A stretch of 64,000 nucleotides of DNA, taken from positions 1 through 64,000 of the forward strand of contig NZ_BBJF01000019.1 in NCBI RefSeq assembly GCF_000739735.1, read 5' to 3'. Source of the DNA: Paraburkholderia ginsengisoli NBRC 100965 (GTDB lineage Bacteria > Pseudomonadota > Gammaproteobacteria > Burkholderiales > Burkholderiaceae). Made by a program: the position numbers and the translations under genes. Shown piece after piece: positions 16,814-25,524 of this stretch (position 1 is the first letter of the stretch; each line of letters starts with the position of its first letter). The notes beneath the pieces are model-generated. The model did no database searches, was not told the origin of the DNA, and saw nothing but the letters and a program-made list of their open reading frames with translations.

Positions 16814-17989
16814 TTACTCGACGATATTGAAATCGGCGAGATACTTGTCGCTCAACGTGATGCCGAGGCCTGGCGTGTCGTCGGAAAGTTGCAGGAAGCC
16901 TTTCTCCGGACGCGGCTCGCCTTCGAAGATGTAGTAGAACAGCTCGTTGCCGACTTCCACGTCGAACACCGGAAAGAATTCGGACATCGGGCTCGCGGTG
17001 CTCGCCATCGTCAGGTGATAGTTGTGCATCTGCCCCGCGTGCGGAATCACCGGCACCGACCACGCTTCGGCCATCGCATTGATCTTGCGCGCCGCCGTGA
17101 TGCCGCCCACGCGGTTCGTGTCGTACTGGATCACGTCGAGCGCGCGGCGTTCGAGCAGGTCCTTGAAACCATAGCTGGTGAACTCGTGCTCACCGCCCGA
17201 CACCGGCATGATGTTCATCTTCTTCAGTTCCTGATAACCCTCGACGTCATCGCCGATCACCGGCTCCTCGATCCAGCGCGGATTGAATTCGGCCAGACGC
17301 GGCAGCATCCGGCGCGCGTATTCGAGCGTCCAGCCCATGTAGCATTCGAGCATGATATCGACCTCGTCGCCGACCAGCTCGCGCAACAGCCGCACCTGTT
17401 CGATATTTTTCGCCATGCCCTTCGGGCCGTCCTTCGGCCCGTAGCCGAAGCGCATCTTCATCGCGGTGAAACCGTCTTCGAGGTAGCCTTGCGCCTCGCC
17501 GAGAAATGCGTCGCGGTCGTCGTTGTTATAAAGCTTCGACGCGTAGCACCAGATCTTTTCCTTGGTGCGGCCGCCGAGCAATTTGAACACCGGCTTCTTC
17601 ACCGCCTTGCCCATGATGTCCCACAGCGCGATATCGACCGCCGAGATCGCCGCCATGCCGATGCCTTTGCGGCCCCATGCAAGCGTGCGGCGATACATCT
17701 TCTGCCAGATGTACTCGTTGTCGAACGGATCCTCGCCGATCGCGATCGGCGCGAGGTACTCGTCGATGATCTGCTTGGCGATGCGCGGCGCGAGCGCGCA
17801 ATTGCCAATGCCCACCGTGCCGTCGTCGCATTCGATTTCCACCACCAGCCAGCCGTGGAAACGGAACGAGCCCATCGCATCGCCGCGTTCGTAGAGAATG
17901 TCCACCGCGTTCGTGCAGAAATGTGCTTGCGGCGGCACGACCTTGCCTTTCCATTCAAAGACGCGCGTGCGGATGTGCTTGATTTTCAT
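16814..17989 (-). CDS. Acid-sugar dehydratase, enolase superfamily, rhamnonate-dehydratase-like
   Basis: A 391-residue mandelate racemase/muconate lactonising-type enzyme. The three carboxylate metal ligands are recognisable in IMLECYMGW, RWIEEPV and SGGEHEFTS. The GEH dyad and the later histidine in VIPHAGQMH match the L-rhamnonate dehydratase subgroup (E. coli YfaW has SGEHH and VPHGSS). Compared with E. coli YfaW the N-terminal capping domain is different and the second ligand is Glu instead of Asp, so the substrate probably differs. It should dehydrate an aldonic acid to its 2-keto-3-deoxy form. The gene lies between the MFS permease and pdxA2-like genes; no matching aldolase is present in the operon. 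Confidence 0.82.
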   Translation of the reverse strand: MKIKHIRTRVFEWKGKVVPPQAHFCTNAVDILYERGDAMGSFRFHGWLVVEIECDDGTVGIGNCALAPRIAKQIIDEYLAPIAIGEDPFDNEYIWQKMYRRTLAWGRKGIGMAAISAVDIALWDIMGKAVKKPVFKLLGGRTKEKIWCYASKLYNNDDRDAFLGEAQGYLEDGFTAMKMRFGYGPKDGPKGMAKNIEQVRLLRELVGDEVDIMLECYMGWTLEYARRMLPRLAEFNPRWIEEPVIGDDVEGYQELKKMNIMPVSGGEHEFTSYGFKDLLERRALDVIQYDTNRVGGITAARKINAMAEAWSVPVIPHAGQMHNYHLTMASTASPMSEFFPVFDVEVGNELFYYIFEGEPRPEKGFLQLSDDTPGLGITLSDKYLADFNIVE

Positions 17990-18020
17990 GTCGATGATTC
18001 CTCGAAAGAGTTCGGAAGAG

Positions 18021-19358
18021 TTAATGGCCCGGCCGTTCGCCGAGCGGTACAGGATGAGGAGAAACCGAAGCGGACGAGCGCGGAGCGCGCCGGAACGTGA
18101 GCAGCAACGCCGCGCCGACCAGACCGACCGCCGACAGCGACAGCATCCCGGCTTGCGGCGAGCCGAAAACGTGCTCGGCGATTCCTTTCAGATTGGGTGC
18201 GACGAAGCCGCCGAGATTGCCGATCGAATTGATCAGCGCGATGCCGCCCGCTGCTGCGGCGCCGCCGAGATAACTGGTCGGCAACGTCCAGAACAGCGGT
18301 TGCACGGAAACAAAACCGATCCCGGCGACGCAGAACGCCGCGAGCGCGAGCGTGACCGACGAGGTGAGCGCAGACGCGCCGATGCCGAGCGCCGCGAGTG
18401 CGAGCATCGCCGCTGCCCACGTCCGATGATGGCCGTGGCGGTCGGCCACGCGCGTCACGCAGAAGGTGCCCACGATCGCCGCGATCCACGGAATCGCAGT
18501 CAGCAGGCCAACCTTCGTGCCGACGTGGCCGCCGGTGAGTCCGGCGATGCGCGTGGGCAGATAGAACACCACGCCGTACACGCTCATCTGCACCGCGAAG
18601 TAGATCAGTGCGCAGAACAACACGCGCGAGTCGCGCAACGCGGCAAGCACCGAAGCGGGGCCATGCGCAAGCTTGTGCTCGTCTTCGTCACGCAGCGCGC
18701 GATCCAAAGCCTCACGTTGTGAGGCATCGAGCCACGCGGCTTTGGCGGGCCGGTCGGTCAGATAGAAGTACGCGACGACACCCACCACCGACGCCGCCAG
18801 CCCCTCGACGACGAACAGCCATTGCCACGGCAGCAGGCCGAACGGATTGCCCGAGTCGAGTAACAGACCCGAGACCGGACTGCCGAGCAGCAGCGCGAGC
18901 GGAAAGCCGAAATAGAACATGCCCATCGTCTGCGAGCGGATCTTTGCGGGAAACCAGTTCGACAGGAACAGAATGATGCCGGGGAAAAAGCCCGCTTCGG
19001 CGATTCCGAGCAGTGTGCGCAGCACGTAGAAGCTCGTCGCGTCGTGGACCAGCGCGGTGCACGCGGACACGATGCCCCACGTGACCATGATGCGGCTCAT
19101 CCAGATACGCGCGCCGAAGCGGTACATCAGCAGATTGCTCGGCACCTCGAAGACCGCGTAGCCGACGAAGAAGATCCCTGCGCCGAATGCAAAGGCCGCG
19201 TCGCTCAAACCGGTGTCGGCCTGCAGCACGTTCTTTGCGAAGCCGACGTTCGCGCGGTCGATAAAGGCCAGCACGTACATCAGGATCAGAAAGGGCAGCA
19301 GCCTCGTGCGCGCTTTCGCAATCGCGCTGTCGAGCGCCGTGCTGGCGGTCGTCGTCAT
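18021..19358 (-). CDS. MFS permease, anion:cation symporter (ACS) family
   Basis: A 445-residue inner-membrane permease with about 12 membrane segments and the ACS/phthalate-permease signatures (YVLAFIDRANVGFAK, YAVFEVPSNLLMYRFGARIWMSR written here in parts, LLGIAEAGFFPG). Members carry sugar acids such as glucarate, galactonate and tartrate. The ATG at 19358 is preferred because AGGAGACGACAC precedes it; an in-frame ATG eight codons upstream lacks a ribosome-binding site. It is the first gene of the operon running to 14956 and should import the acid handled by the dehydratase encoded next. Confidence 0.88.
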   Translation of the reverse strand: MTTTASTALDSAIAKARTRLLPFLILMYVLAFIDRANVGFAKNVLQADTGLSDAAFAFGAGIFFVGYAVFEVPSNLLMYRFGARIWMSRIMVTWGIVSACTALVHDATSFYVLRTLLGIAEAGFFPGIILFLSNWFPAKIRSQTMGMFYFGFPLALLLGSPVSGLLLDSGNPFGLLPWQWLFVVEGLAASVVGVVAYFYLTDRPAKAAWLDASQREALDRALRDEDEHKLAHGPASVLAALRDSRVLFCALIYFAVQMSVYGVVFYLPTRIAGLTGGHVGTKVGLLTAIPWIAAIVGTFCVTRVADRHGHHRTWAAAMLALAALGIGASALTSSVTLALAAFCVAGIGFVSVQPLFWTLPTSYLGGAAAAGGIALINSIGNLGGFVAPNLKGIAEHVFGSPQAGMLSLSAVGLVGAALLLTFRRAPRSSASVSPHPVPLGERPGH

Positions 19359-19439
19359 GTGTCGTCTCCTGGATTTTGTCATCGACCCGGCTTGTCAGTG
19401 TGATGCGCGAGTCGTTCGATAGCCGCTAGTGTGCGAAAC

Positions 19440-19463
19440 TATCCAATAACTGACCATTGAATA
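19440..19463. promoter_or_regulatory. LysR-type operator between divergent MFS and LysR genes
   Basis: TATCCAAT-N8-ATTGAATA is an inverted repeat with one mismatch (24 bases) in the 141-base gap between the MFS start and the LysR start. Position and symmetry are those of a LysR activator site. Confidence 0.55.
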
Positions 19464-19499
19464 AATCGAATCAGCTGATTCCCTGGAGTTATCACTCAC

Positions 19500-20423
19500 A
19501 TGATCGCGCCCGCCTCCGCCATTCGTAAACGCCTGCGTCTGCGCCATTTGCAACTGATGGTCGCGCTCTCGGAGACGGAATCGTTGCGCCGCGCCGCCGA
19601 CGAAATGGCGATGACCCAGCCCGCGGCCACCAAAGCGTTGCAGGAACTCGAAGACACGATCGGCGTATCGCTGTTCGTGAGGCACGCGCGCGGCATGGAG
19701 CCGACCGTGTTCGGCGAGGCCGTGATGCGCTATGCGCGCGTGGTGTTCGAAGATCTCGACGAGTTGCGTGAGGAACTGGCAGCTATCGAGGCCGGCGATG
19801 TCGGCAAGGTGCGCATCGGCGCGGTGATGGCGCCGTCGCCGGAATTGCTGACGCACACCATCGTCAAGCTGAAGGAAGCGCATCCGCGTCTGCAGATGGC
19901 GGTCACGATCGACACCAGCGACGTGCTCGTGCAATCGTTGCAGCAGGACCAGCTCGATATCGTGATCGGCCGGATTCCGGATGGCTTTCCGGCGCTCGAT
20001 CTGAGCTTCGAGACCTTGTCGGAAGAGGCGCTGTCGATCGTCGTGCGCCCCGATCATCCGGCCGCGCTGGCGACCGTGCGGCCTAAGCTGGCGGAGCTCG
20101 CGCGCTATCCGTGGATCATCCAGCCGCATCCGAGTCCGATGCGGCAAGTGATCGACCAGACTTTTCGCGAATCGCGGGTTGCGCCGCCGGTCAGCACGGT
20201 GGAAACGTCGTCGATTTTGACCACGCTGTCGCTGCTGCGCGACTCGGACATGCTCGCGGTGCTGCCTAGTTCGGTCGCGCAATATTACGTCGAGCTCGCC
20301 GCGATTGCGGCGGTCGCCACGCCGCTGCGCGGACGGCTCGCGCCCTACGGTTTGATTCTGCGAAAGAACCGGCGCATCACGCCCGCCACGCAACTGGTGA
20401 TCGATTCGATTCGCGCGGGGTGA
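19500..20423 (+). CDS. LysR-family regulator (GbpR-like) of the sugar-acid operon
   Basis: A 307-residue LysR-type regulator. The winged HTH lies at residues 10-70 (RHLQLMVALSETESLRRAADEMAM, then TQPAATKALQELE) and a periplasmic-binding-like effector domain at about 95-305. The QPAATKALQELE helix is typical of the GbpR/CbbR-like sugar-responsive branch. It is divergent from the MFS/dehydratase/PdxA2/HAD operon and has an inverted repeat in the shared promoter, so it most likely activates that operon in response to its acid. The end is 8 bases from the convergent MFS gene. Confidence 0.9.
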   Translation: MIAPASAIRKRLRLRHLQLMVALSETESLRRAADEMAMTQPAATKALQELEDTIGVSLFVRHARGMEPTVFGEAVMRYARVVFEDLDELREELAAIEAGDVGKVRIGAVMAPSPELLTHTIVKLKEAHPRLQMAVTIDTSDVLVQSLQQDQLDIVIGRIPDGFPALDLSFETLSEEALSIVVRPDHPAALATVRPKLAELARYPWIIQPHPSPMRQVIDQTFRESRVAPPVSTVETSSILTTLSLLRDSDMLAVLPSSVAQYYVELAAIAAVATPLRGRLAPYGLILRKNRRITPATQLVIDSIRAG

Positions 20424-20431
20424 ATCGCGCT

Positions 20432-21748
20432 TCAGCGTTCCGATCGTCCGGCGAATTCAAGCTCGCCGCGACTCGCGAGATCGTCCGAGGCGAGCGCCGC
20501 GTCGAGCGGAATATCCGGCCGCATGAAAAAGGTCGCGACGATCCCCACTGCGAGCAGCCCGAGCGAGCCGGCGAACGGCAAGGTCCAGCTTCCCGTGCGA
20601 TCCACCACAAGGCCGAACACGATCGGCGTGAAAATCCCCGCCACCGCCGAGCCTGCATTCACCAGACCGCTGGCGACGCCGACGTGTTTTGGCGTGATGT
20701 CCATCGGCACGGCCCAGATCGGTCCGATCGTCATTTCGAGGAAGAAGAACGACAGGCTCATGCACGCCGCCATCACCGGCAACGACTTCACCACCATCAC
20801 CGGCGCAAGGAACACCAGCGCGCCGAGAAAGGCCCCGATGATCACGTTGCGCCGCGCGGTCACGACATTGCGGGTGCGCTTCAACACGCGGTCGCTGATC
20901 ACGCCGCCCGCCGTGTTGCCGACTACGCCGGAGAGAAACACGCCGGCCGAGAACATCGCCGAGCTTTTCAGGTCGAGACCGCGGCCGTGCATGAAGAAAG
21001 TCGGCAGCCAGGTGAAGAAGAGCCAGCCTGTCCAGCCATAGCAGAAGTACACGAGCATGGTCGGCCCGATGCGTTTGATGAGACGCCGCCACGGCGTCGG
21101 CTCGCGCGTCTTCTCGACCACCACTTTGCCGGCCGGCGGCAGCTCGGCTTCCTCTTGCGCCGTCATATGACGATGTTTGCGCGGATTGTCGGTGAAATAC
21201 CATGCGTAGACCACGACCCATACGAAGGTCAACGCGCCGACCACGAGAAACGACGCGCGCCACGACGAATACGCGACCAGCAACGCGACGAACGGCGGCG
21301 TGATTGCATTGCCGAGCCGTGAGAACGAATGGGTCAGCCCTTGCACGAAGCCGCGCTTGCTGGAGGGAAACCAGTTGGTCAACGCTCGGGCCTGGGCCGG
21401 CAATGCCGCCCCTTCGCCGATGCCGAGCAGCATGCGCGCGCAGAACAGCGAGACGATACCGCCCGCGAGGCCGGTCGCGACCGTCGCGACGATCCAGATA
21501 CTCGCGCAGACGATCAAGGTGAGCTTCGCGCCGAAGCGGTCGCTGACCCAGCCGCCGATCACTTGACAGATCGTGTATGTATAGGCGAACGCCGCGAACA
21601 CGAGACCGACGTTGGTATTGCTCAGATGCAGGTCGTCGCGGATCAGCCCCGCCGCAGCCGACAGGTTGACGCGATCGAGGTACATGATGAACGACATCGC
21701 GCACATGATCGCGAGAATCGCCCGACTGACTTTGGGTCGATGCAACAT
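20432..21748 (-). CDS. MFS permease, ACS family
   Basis: A 438-residue inner-membrane symporter with about 12 membrane helices. ACS signatures are FIMYLDRVNLSAAAG in helix 1 and GEGAALPAQARALTNWFPS in helices 4-5. The ATG at 21748 follows GGAGGAGACA, so longer upstream readings are rejected. It is divergent from the LysR gene at 22030 and shares with it an operator-bearing gap of 281 bases. The LysR, second MFS, LigJ-like and RraA-like genes follow in the other direction, which suggests two carriers for related carboxylic acids. Substrate unknown. Confidence 0.88.
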   Translation of the reverse strand: MLHRPKVSRAILAIMCAMSFIMYLDRVNLSAAAGLIRDDLHLSNTNVGLVFAAFAYTYTICQVIGGWVSDRFGAKLTLIVCASIWIVATVATGLAGGIVSLFCARMLLGIGEGAALPAQARALTNWFPSSKRGFVQGLTHSFSRLGNAITPPFVALLVAYSSWRASFLVVGALTFVWVVVYAWYFTDNPRKHRHMTAQEEAELPPAGKVVVEKTREPTPWRRLIKRIGPTMLVYFCYGWTGWLFFTWLPTFFMHGRGLDLKSSAMFSAGVFLSGVVGNTAGGVISDRVLKRTRNVVTARRNVIIGAFLGALVFLAPVMVVKSLPVMAACMSLSFFFLEMTIGPIWAVPMDITPKHVGVASGLVNAGSAVAGIFTPIVFGLVVDRTGSWTLPFAGSLGLLAVGIVATFFMRPDIPLDAALASDDLASRGELEFAGRSER

Positions 21749-21856
21749 TGTCTCCTCCGGATTTATGGCCTCGGTGCCCGATATGTCTCGGGATGCGGGC
21801 GGACTGATGCCTTCAACCGGACTCATACGAGGCGCGGCGCTCAGCTTTGTGCGGCC

Positions 21857-21879
21857 ATTATCTGGACCGCGGCGATAAT
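21857..21879. promoter_or_regulatory. LysR-type operator ATTATC-N11-GATAAT
   Basis: A perfect 6-base inverted repeat with an 11-base spacer, containing the T-N11-A LysR consensus, lies 109 bases upstream of the MFS start (21748) and 151 bases upstream of the LysR start (22030). Confidence 0.7.
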
Positions 21880-21950
21880 TGACCAATGAATTGTTTCGAT
21901 ACTGCGATCACTCGTGGTTATCGCTGCTGCGCGCGGCTTCGTGCCGGTGG

Positions 21951-21975
21951 GCGTGCAGGCATGTCGCCTGCACGC
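21951..21975 (+). repeat. Perfect hairpin in the leader of the LysR gene
   Basis: GCGTGCAGGC-ATGTC-GCCTGCACGC forms a perfect 10-base GC-rich stem with a 5-base loop, 55 bases before the LysR start codon. The run CCCTTTTTA follows about 13 bases later. It could act as an attenuator or mRNA stabiliser; it may also simply block read-through into the LysR gene. Confidence 0.6.
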
Positions 21976-22029
21976 TCGTCGGCGAGCCATCCCTTTTTAC
22001 ATTGCTGTCTGGAGACCTGGAACACCGAT

Positions 22030-22923
22030 ATGAACCTTAGGGCCTTACAGTGCTTCGTGATTCTCGCGGAGGAACTCAATTTCAGCCGCGCCGCCGAGCG
22101 GCTGCACATCGCGCAGCCCGCGCTCAGTCAGCAGATCCGTTCGCTCGAAGAACGGCTCGGCACGCAACTCGTGGATCGGGCAAGACGTCCGCTGATGCTG
22201 ACCGAAGCCGGCCACTACTTGTGCACCGAGGCGCGTCAGCTACTCGGTTCGCTGGAACAGATGACGCTTGCCGCCCAGGAAATCGGCATTGGCCGGCGTG
22301 GGTGGCTGAGCATCGGCTTCACGCGCTCGTCGATGTACAGCGTGCTGCCGCCCGCGCTGAAGGCCTTTCATAAGGCCTTCCCGCAGGTCGAACTCAAGCT
22401 CTTCGAAATGCTCACCGAGGAACAGACCGACGCGCTGCGCGACATGCGCATTCACATCGGCATCGGCCGGCAACCGCTGACGGTGGAAGGCTGCACATCC
22501 TGCTCATTGCTACGCGAGCGGGTCATGGTCGCGCTCGAAGCCGGCCATCCGCTGGCCGAGCGCAAGACCCTGCGTATTGCCGATCTCGCCGACATACCAT
22601 TGATTCTTTATCCTAAGCATCAGAACGCGCAGTTCAAGCGCTCGGTGCAGTCGCTCTATCGCGATGCGGGAGTCACGCCGCTCGTCGCGCATGAGGCTTA
22701 CGAAATTCAGACGGCGATTGCGCTGGTGGCCGCGGGCCTGGGCGTGACGTTCATCGGCGAATCGGTGGCGAGGCACGGACGCACCGACGTCGTGTTCCGT
22801 CATCTGACGGGGCCGGGCTCGTCGTATCGTTCGACCCTCGCGGCCACCTTCCGCACCGACGATGCGTCCCCGCACCTGCGGGCCTTTCTCGCGTGCCTGC
22901 CGACACCGCTGAAAGACCGCTGA
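22030..22923 (+). CDS. LysR-family regulator, CatR/BenM-like
   Basis: A 297-residue LysR regulator starting MNLRALQCFVILAEELNFSR, with helix-turn-helix AAERLHIAQPALSQQIRSLEERLG (about 18-41) and an effector domain from about residue 90. The sequence style (TRSSMYSVLPPALKAF, then a region for aromatic or dicarboxylate ligands) resembles the CatM/BenM branch that responds to aromatic-pathway intermediates. The ATG at 22030 is the LysR-family start; a long in-frame extension upstream runs through the operator and hairpin and is not credible. It likely controls both the divergent MFS gene and the downstream MFS/LigJ-like/aldolase genes. Confidence 0.88.
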   Translation: MNLRALQCFVILAEELNFSRAAERLHIAQPALSQQIRSLEERLGTQLVDRARRPLMLTEAGHYLCTEARQLLGSLEQMTLAAQEIGIGRRGWLSIGFTRSSMYSVLPPALKAFHKAFPQVELKLFEMLTEEQTDALRDMRIHIGIGRQPLTVEGCTSCSLLRERVMVALEAGHPLAERKTLRIADLADIPLILYPKHQNAQFKRSVQSLYRDAGVTPLVAHEAYEIQTAIALVAAGLGVTFIGESVARHGRTDVVFRHLTGPGSSYRSTLAATFRTDDASPHLRAFLACLPTPLKDR

Positions 22924-23066
22924 AAGTCGCTGCACTATAAGTAAAAATCTATACAAGCATAAGCAAGCGGTCTTGGACTCCTCGTCGGCGCGTTCTTATC
23001 ATTGGGATGCGTACACGACAAAAACGCAACGACGGCTACGGTCGTCGCTGCATGGCAGGAGACAGC

Positions 23067-24383
23067 ATGACCGCATTCAATGAAACGGCAACGATGCGAA
23101 AAGTGTACGGGCGGCTGATGCCCCTGCTCTTCGCGATGATGTTTATCAACTATCTCGACCGGATCAATATCGGCTTCGCCGCGCTGGACATGAACAAGCA
23201 GTTGGGCTTCAGTCCCGCTGTGTTCGGGTTCGCGGGCAGCATCTTCTTCGTCGGCTACATGCTGCTCGAAGTACCTAGCAATCTGCTGCTGCACCGCGTC
23301 GGCGCGCGTATCTGGATTGCGCGCATTCTGTTGACGTGGGGCGCGGTGGCCGCGGCCACCGCGTTCGTCTTCAACGATACGAGCTTCTACGTGCTGCGTT
23401 TTCTGCTCGGCGTGATGGAAGCGGGCTTTCTGCCGGGTATCGCGGTCTATCTGACCAAATGGTTTCCGGAGCGCTACCGCGCACGGGCAGTGGGCGGCTA
23501 CATCATCGCCGGGTCGTTTTCGGCGGTGCTGGGCGGCCCCATCTCGACTGCATTGATGACCTACGCGGACGGCATCCTCGGTCTGCAAGGCTGGCAATGG
23601 ATGTTCATTCTCGAAGGCGTCCCCGCGATGCTGCTGGGCCTGCTGACGCTGCGCATCATGACCGAGCGCCCGGCCGACGCAAACTGGCTCTCCGCCGACG
23701 AAAAGCGCTGGCTCGAAACGACGCTCGCCGCCGAACGCGAGGCGGTCGGCGGCAGCCGGCATTTTCCGCTGCTGCGCGTGGCGAGCGACGTTCGGGTATG
23801 GAGTCTCGCGTGTCTGTTCGGTTGCGCGCTGGTCGGCATCTACGGCCTCTTTCTGTGGCTGCCGCAGATCGTCAAGAGTCTCGGCGAGTTGAGCAACATC
23901 GAAGTCGGCTTTCTATCGGCCGCGCCGCCGCTGCTCGGTGTGTTGGGCACGTTCCTGATCAGCCGCAGTTCGGACCGCACGGGCGATCGCAAGAAACACC
24001 TCGCATTCGTCTATGGGATGAGCGCGCTGGCCATCGCCGGCAGCGCGTATGCGCCGAGCCCCGTGATCGCGTATGCGCTGCTGTGCGTGACCGGCCTGTT
24101 CATCTATGCGGGCAATCCGCTGTTCTGGAGTCTGGCGTCGTCATTCAGAACCGGCGCGGCGGGCGCGGCAACGATCGCGCTGATCAACACGATCGCGCAG
24201 TTCGGCGGACTGGTCGGCCCATGGAGCATCGGGCTGGTGCGCAACGCGACCGGCAACTTCAAGCTCGCGTTGCTGACCATCGCCGCGTTCCTGGTCGTTG
24301 CGACGATCATCGCACTGGTGATGCGCGTCACGCCGGCCGAAGACGAAGCCGCTTCGCTCGCCACCGGCGACGGCGCGCCGTAA
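23067..24383 (+). CDS. MFS permease, ACS family
   Basis: A 438-residue inner-membrane symporter with about 12 membrane segments; signatures are FINYLDRINIGFAALDM, LEVPSNLLLHRVGARIW and GVMEAGFLPGIAVYL. AGGAGACAGC lies directly before the ATG at 23067; an ATG at 23052 is a less likely alternative. It is 100 bases upstream of the LigJ-like gene and reads in the same direction. It would import the tricarboxylic or aromatic precursor metabolised by the hydratase and aldolase encoded next. Confidence 0.88.
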   Translation: MTAFNETATMRKVYGRLMPLLFAMMFINYLDRINIGFAALDMNKQLGFSPAVFGFAGSIFFVGYMLLEVPSNLLLHRVGARIWIARILLTWGAVAAATAFVFNDTSFYVLRFLLGVMEAGFLPGIAVYLTKWFPERYRARAVGGYIIAGSFSAVLGGPISTALMTYADGILGLQGWQWMFILEGVPAMLLGLLTLRIMTERPADANWLSADEKRWLETTLAAEREAVGGSRHFPLLRVASDVRVWSLACLFGCALVGIYGLFLWLPQIVKSLGELSNIEVGFLSAAPPLLGVLGTFLISRSSDRTGDRKKHLAFVYGMSALAIAGSAYAPSPVIAYALLCVTGLFIYAGNPLFWSLASSFRTGAAGAATIALINTIAQFGGLVGPWSIGLVRNATGNFKLALLTIAAFLVVATIIALVMRVTPAEDEAASLATGDGAP

Positions 24384-24483
24384 GCCTAATAACCGATCTG
24401 AAACTGCGCACAGCGCGCGCAAAGCCGGGTCGCCGACACTTCCACACGTCGACCTGCAGGGACATCAAAAGGTACTGCACACC

Positions 24484-25524
24484 ATGATCATCGATTGCCA
24501 CGGTCACTACACGACTTCCCCGCGACAGCACGAAGCCTGGCGCGAACAACAGATCGCCGCGCTGAAGGACGGCGCCATGCCGCCGCCCCGTCCCGCGATC
24601 AGCGACGACGAGATCCGCGAGAGCATCGAACACGGCCAGTTGCGTAGCCAGCGCGAGCGCGGCACCGATCTCACGATCTTTTCGCCACGCGCCGCCGGCA
24701 TGGGCCATCATCTCGGCGACGCCGACGCGAACGCAACCTGGTCGAGCGAATGCAACGACCTCGTGCACCGCGTGTGCGAACTGTTTCCGCGCAATTTCGT
24801 GGGGGTGTGCCAGTTGCCGCAATCGCCGGGCGTCCCGCCCGCCAACTGCATCGCCGAATTGCGGCGCTGTGTCGAACAGCTCGGCTTCATCGGCTGCAAT
24901 CTGAATCCCGATCCGTCGGGCGGTCACTGGAGCGGCCTGCCGCTCACGGACCGCTCGTGGTATCCGCTCTATGAAGCGATGGTGGAACTCGATGTCCCGG
25001 CAATGATTCACGTATCGTCGTCGTGCAATCCGAACTTCCATGCCACCGGCGCGCATTACATCAATGGCGACACGTCGGCGTTCATGCAGTTGCTGCAGGG
25101 CGATCTGTTCGCGGACTTCCCCACACTGCGCTTCATCATTCCGCACGGCGGCGGCGCAGTGCCCTATCACTGGGGACGTTATCGCGGACTCGCGCAGGAC
25201 ATGAAGCGTCCGCTGCTCGACGACTATCTGCTAAAGAACGTGTTCTTCGACACGTGCGTCTATCACCAGCCGGGCGCCGAATTGCTCGCCAAGGTCATTC
25301 CGGTCGAGAACATCCTGTTCGCGTCGGAGACCATCGGCGCGGTGCAAGGCATCGATCCGCGCACGGGCCACCACTATGACGATACGCGCCGCTATATCGA
25401 CGCGATCGAATGGCTGAGCGACGCGGACCGGAAGCGCATCTACGAAGACAACGCGCGCCGCGTCTATGCGCGACTCACGCGACAACTCGATCGACAATTG
25501 GGCACCCAGGGGGCAACGGTATGA
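24484..25524 (+). CDS. Amidohydrolase, LigJ-like (4-oxalomesaconate hydratase family)
   Basis: A 346-residue amidohydrolase-2 family protein. LigJ hydrates 4-oxalomesaconate to 4-carboxy-4-hydroxy-2-oxoadipate in the protocatechuate/gallate 4,5-cleavage route. Metal-binding motif DCHGHY is at 4-9; further conserved segments are LNPDPSGGHW, MIHVSSSCNPNFH, IPHGGGAVPYHWGR and LFASETIGAV. It is clearly a paralogue of the gene at 61435-62460 but diverged throughout (for example GMGHHLGD against FMAHHIGD). The stop overlaps the aldolase start (ATGA, 25521-25524), so the two are translationally coupled. The same substrate as LigJ is probable but not certain. Confidence 0.82.
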   Translation: MIIDCHGHYTTSPRQHEAWREQQIAALKDGAMPPPRPAISDDEIRESIEHGQLRSQRERGTDLTIFSPRAAGMGHHLGDADANATWSSECNDLVHRVCELFPRNFVGVCQLPQSPGVPPANCIAELRRCVEQLGFIGCNLNPDPSGGHWSGLPLTDRSWYPLYEAMVELDVPAMIHVSSSCNPNFHATGAHYINGDTSAFMQLLQGDLFADFPTLRFIIPHGGGAVPYHWGRYRGLAQDMKRPLLDDYLLKNVFFDTCVYHQPGAELLAKVIPVENILFASETIGAVQGIDPRTGHHYDDTRRYIDAIEWLSDADRKRIYEDNARRVYARLTRQLDRQLGTQGATV

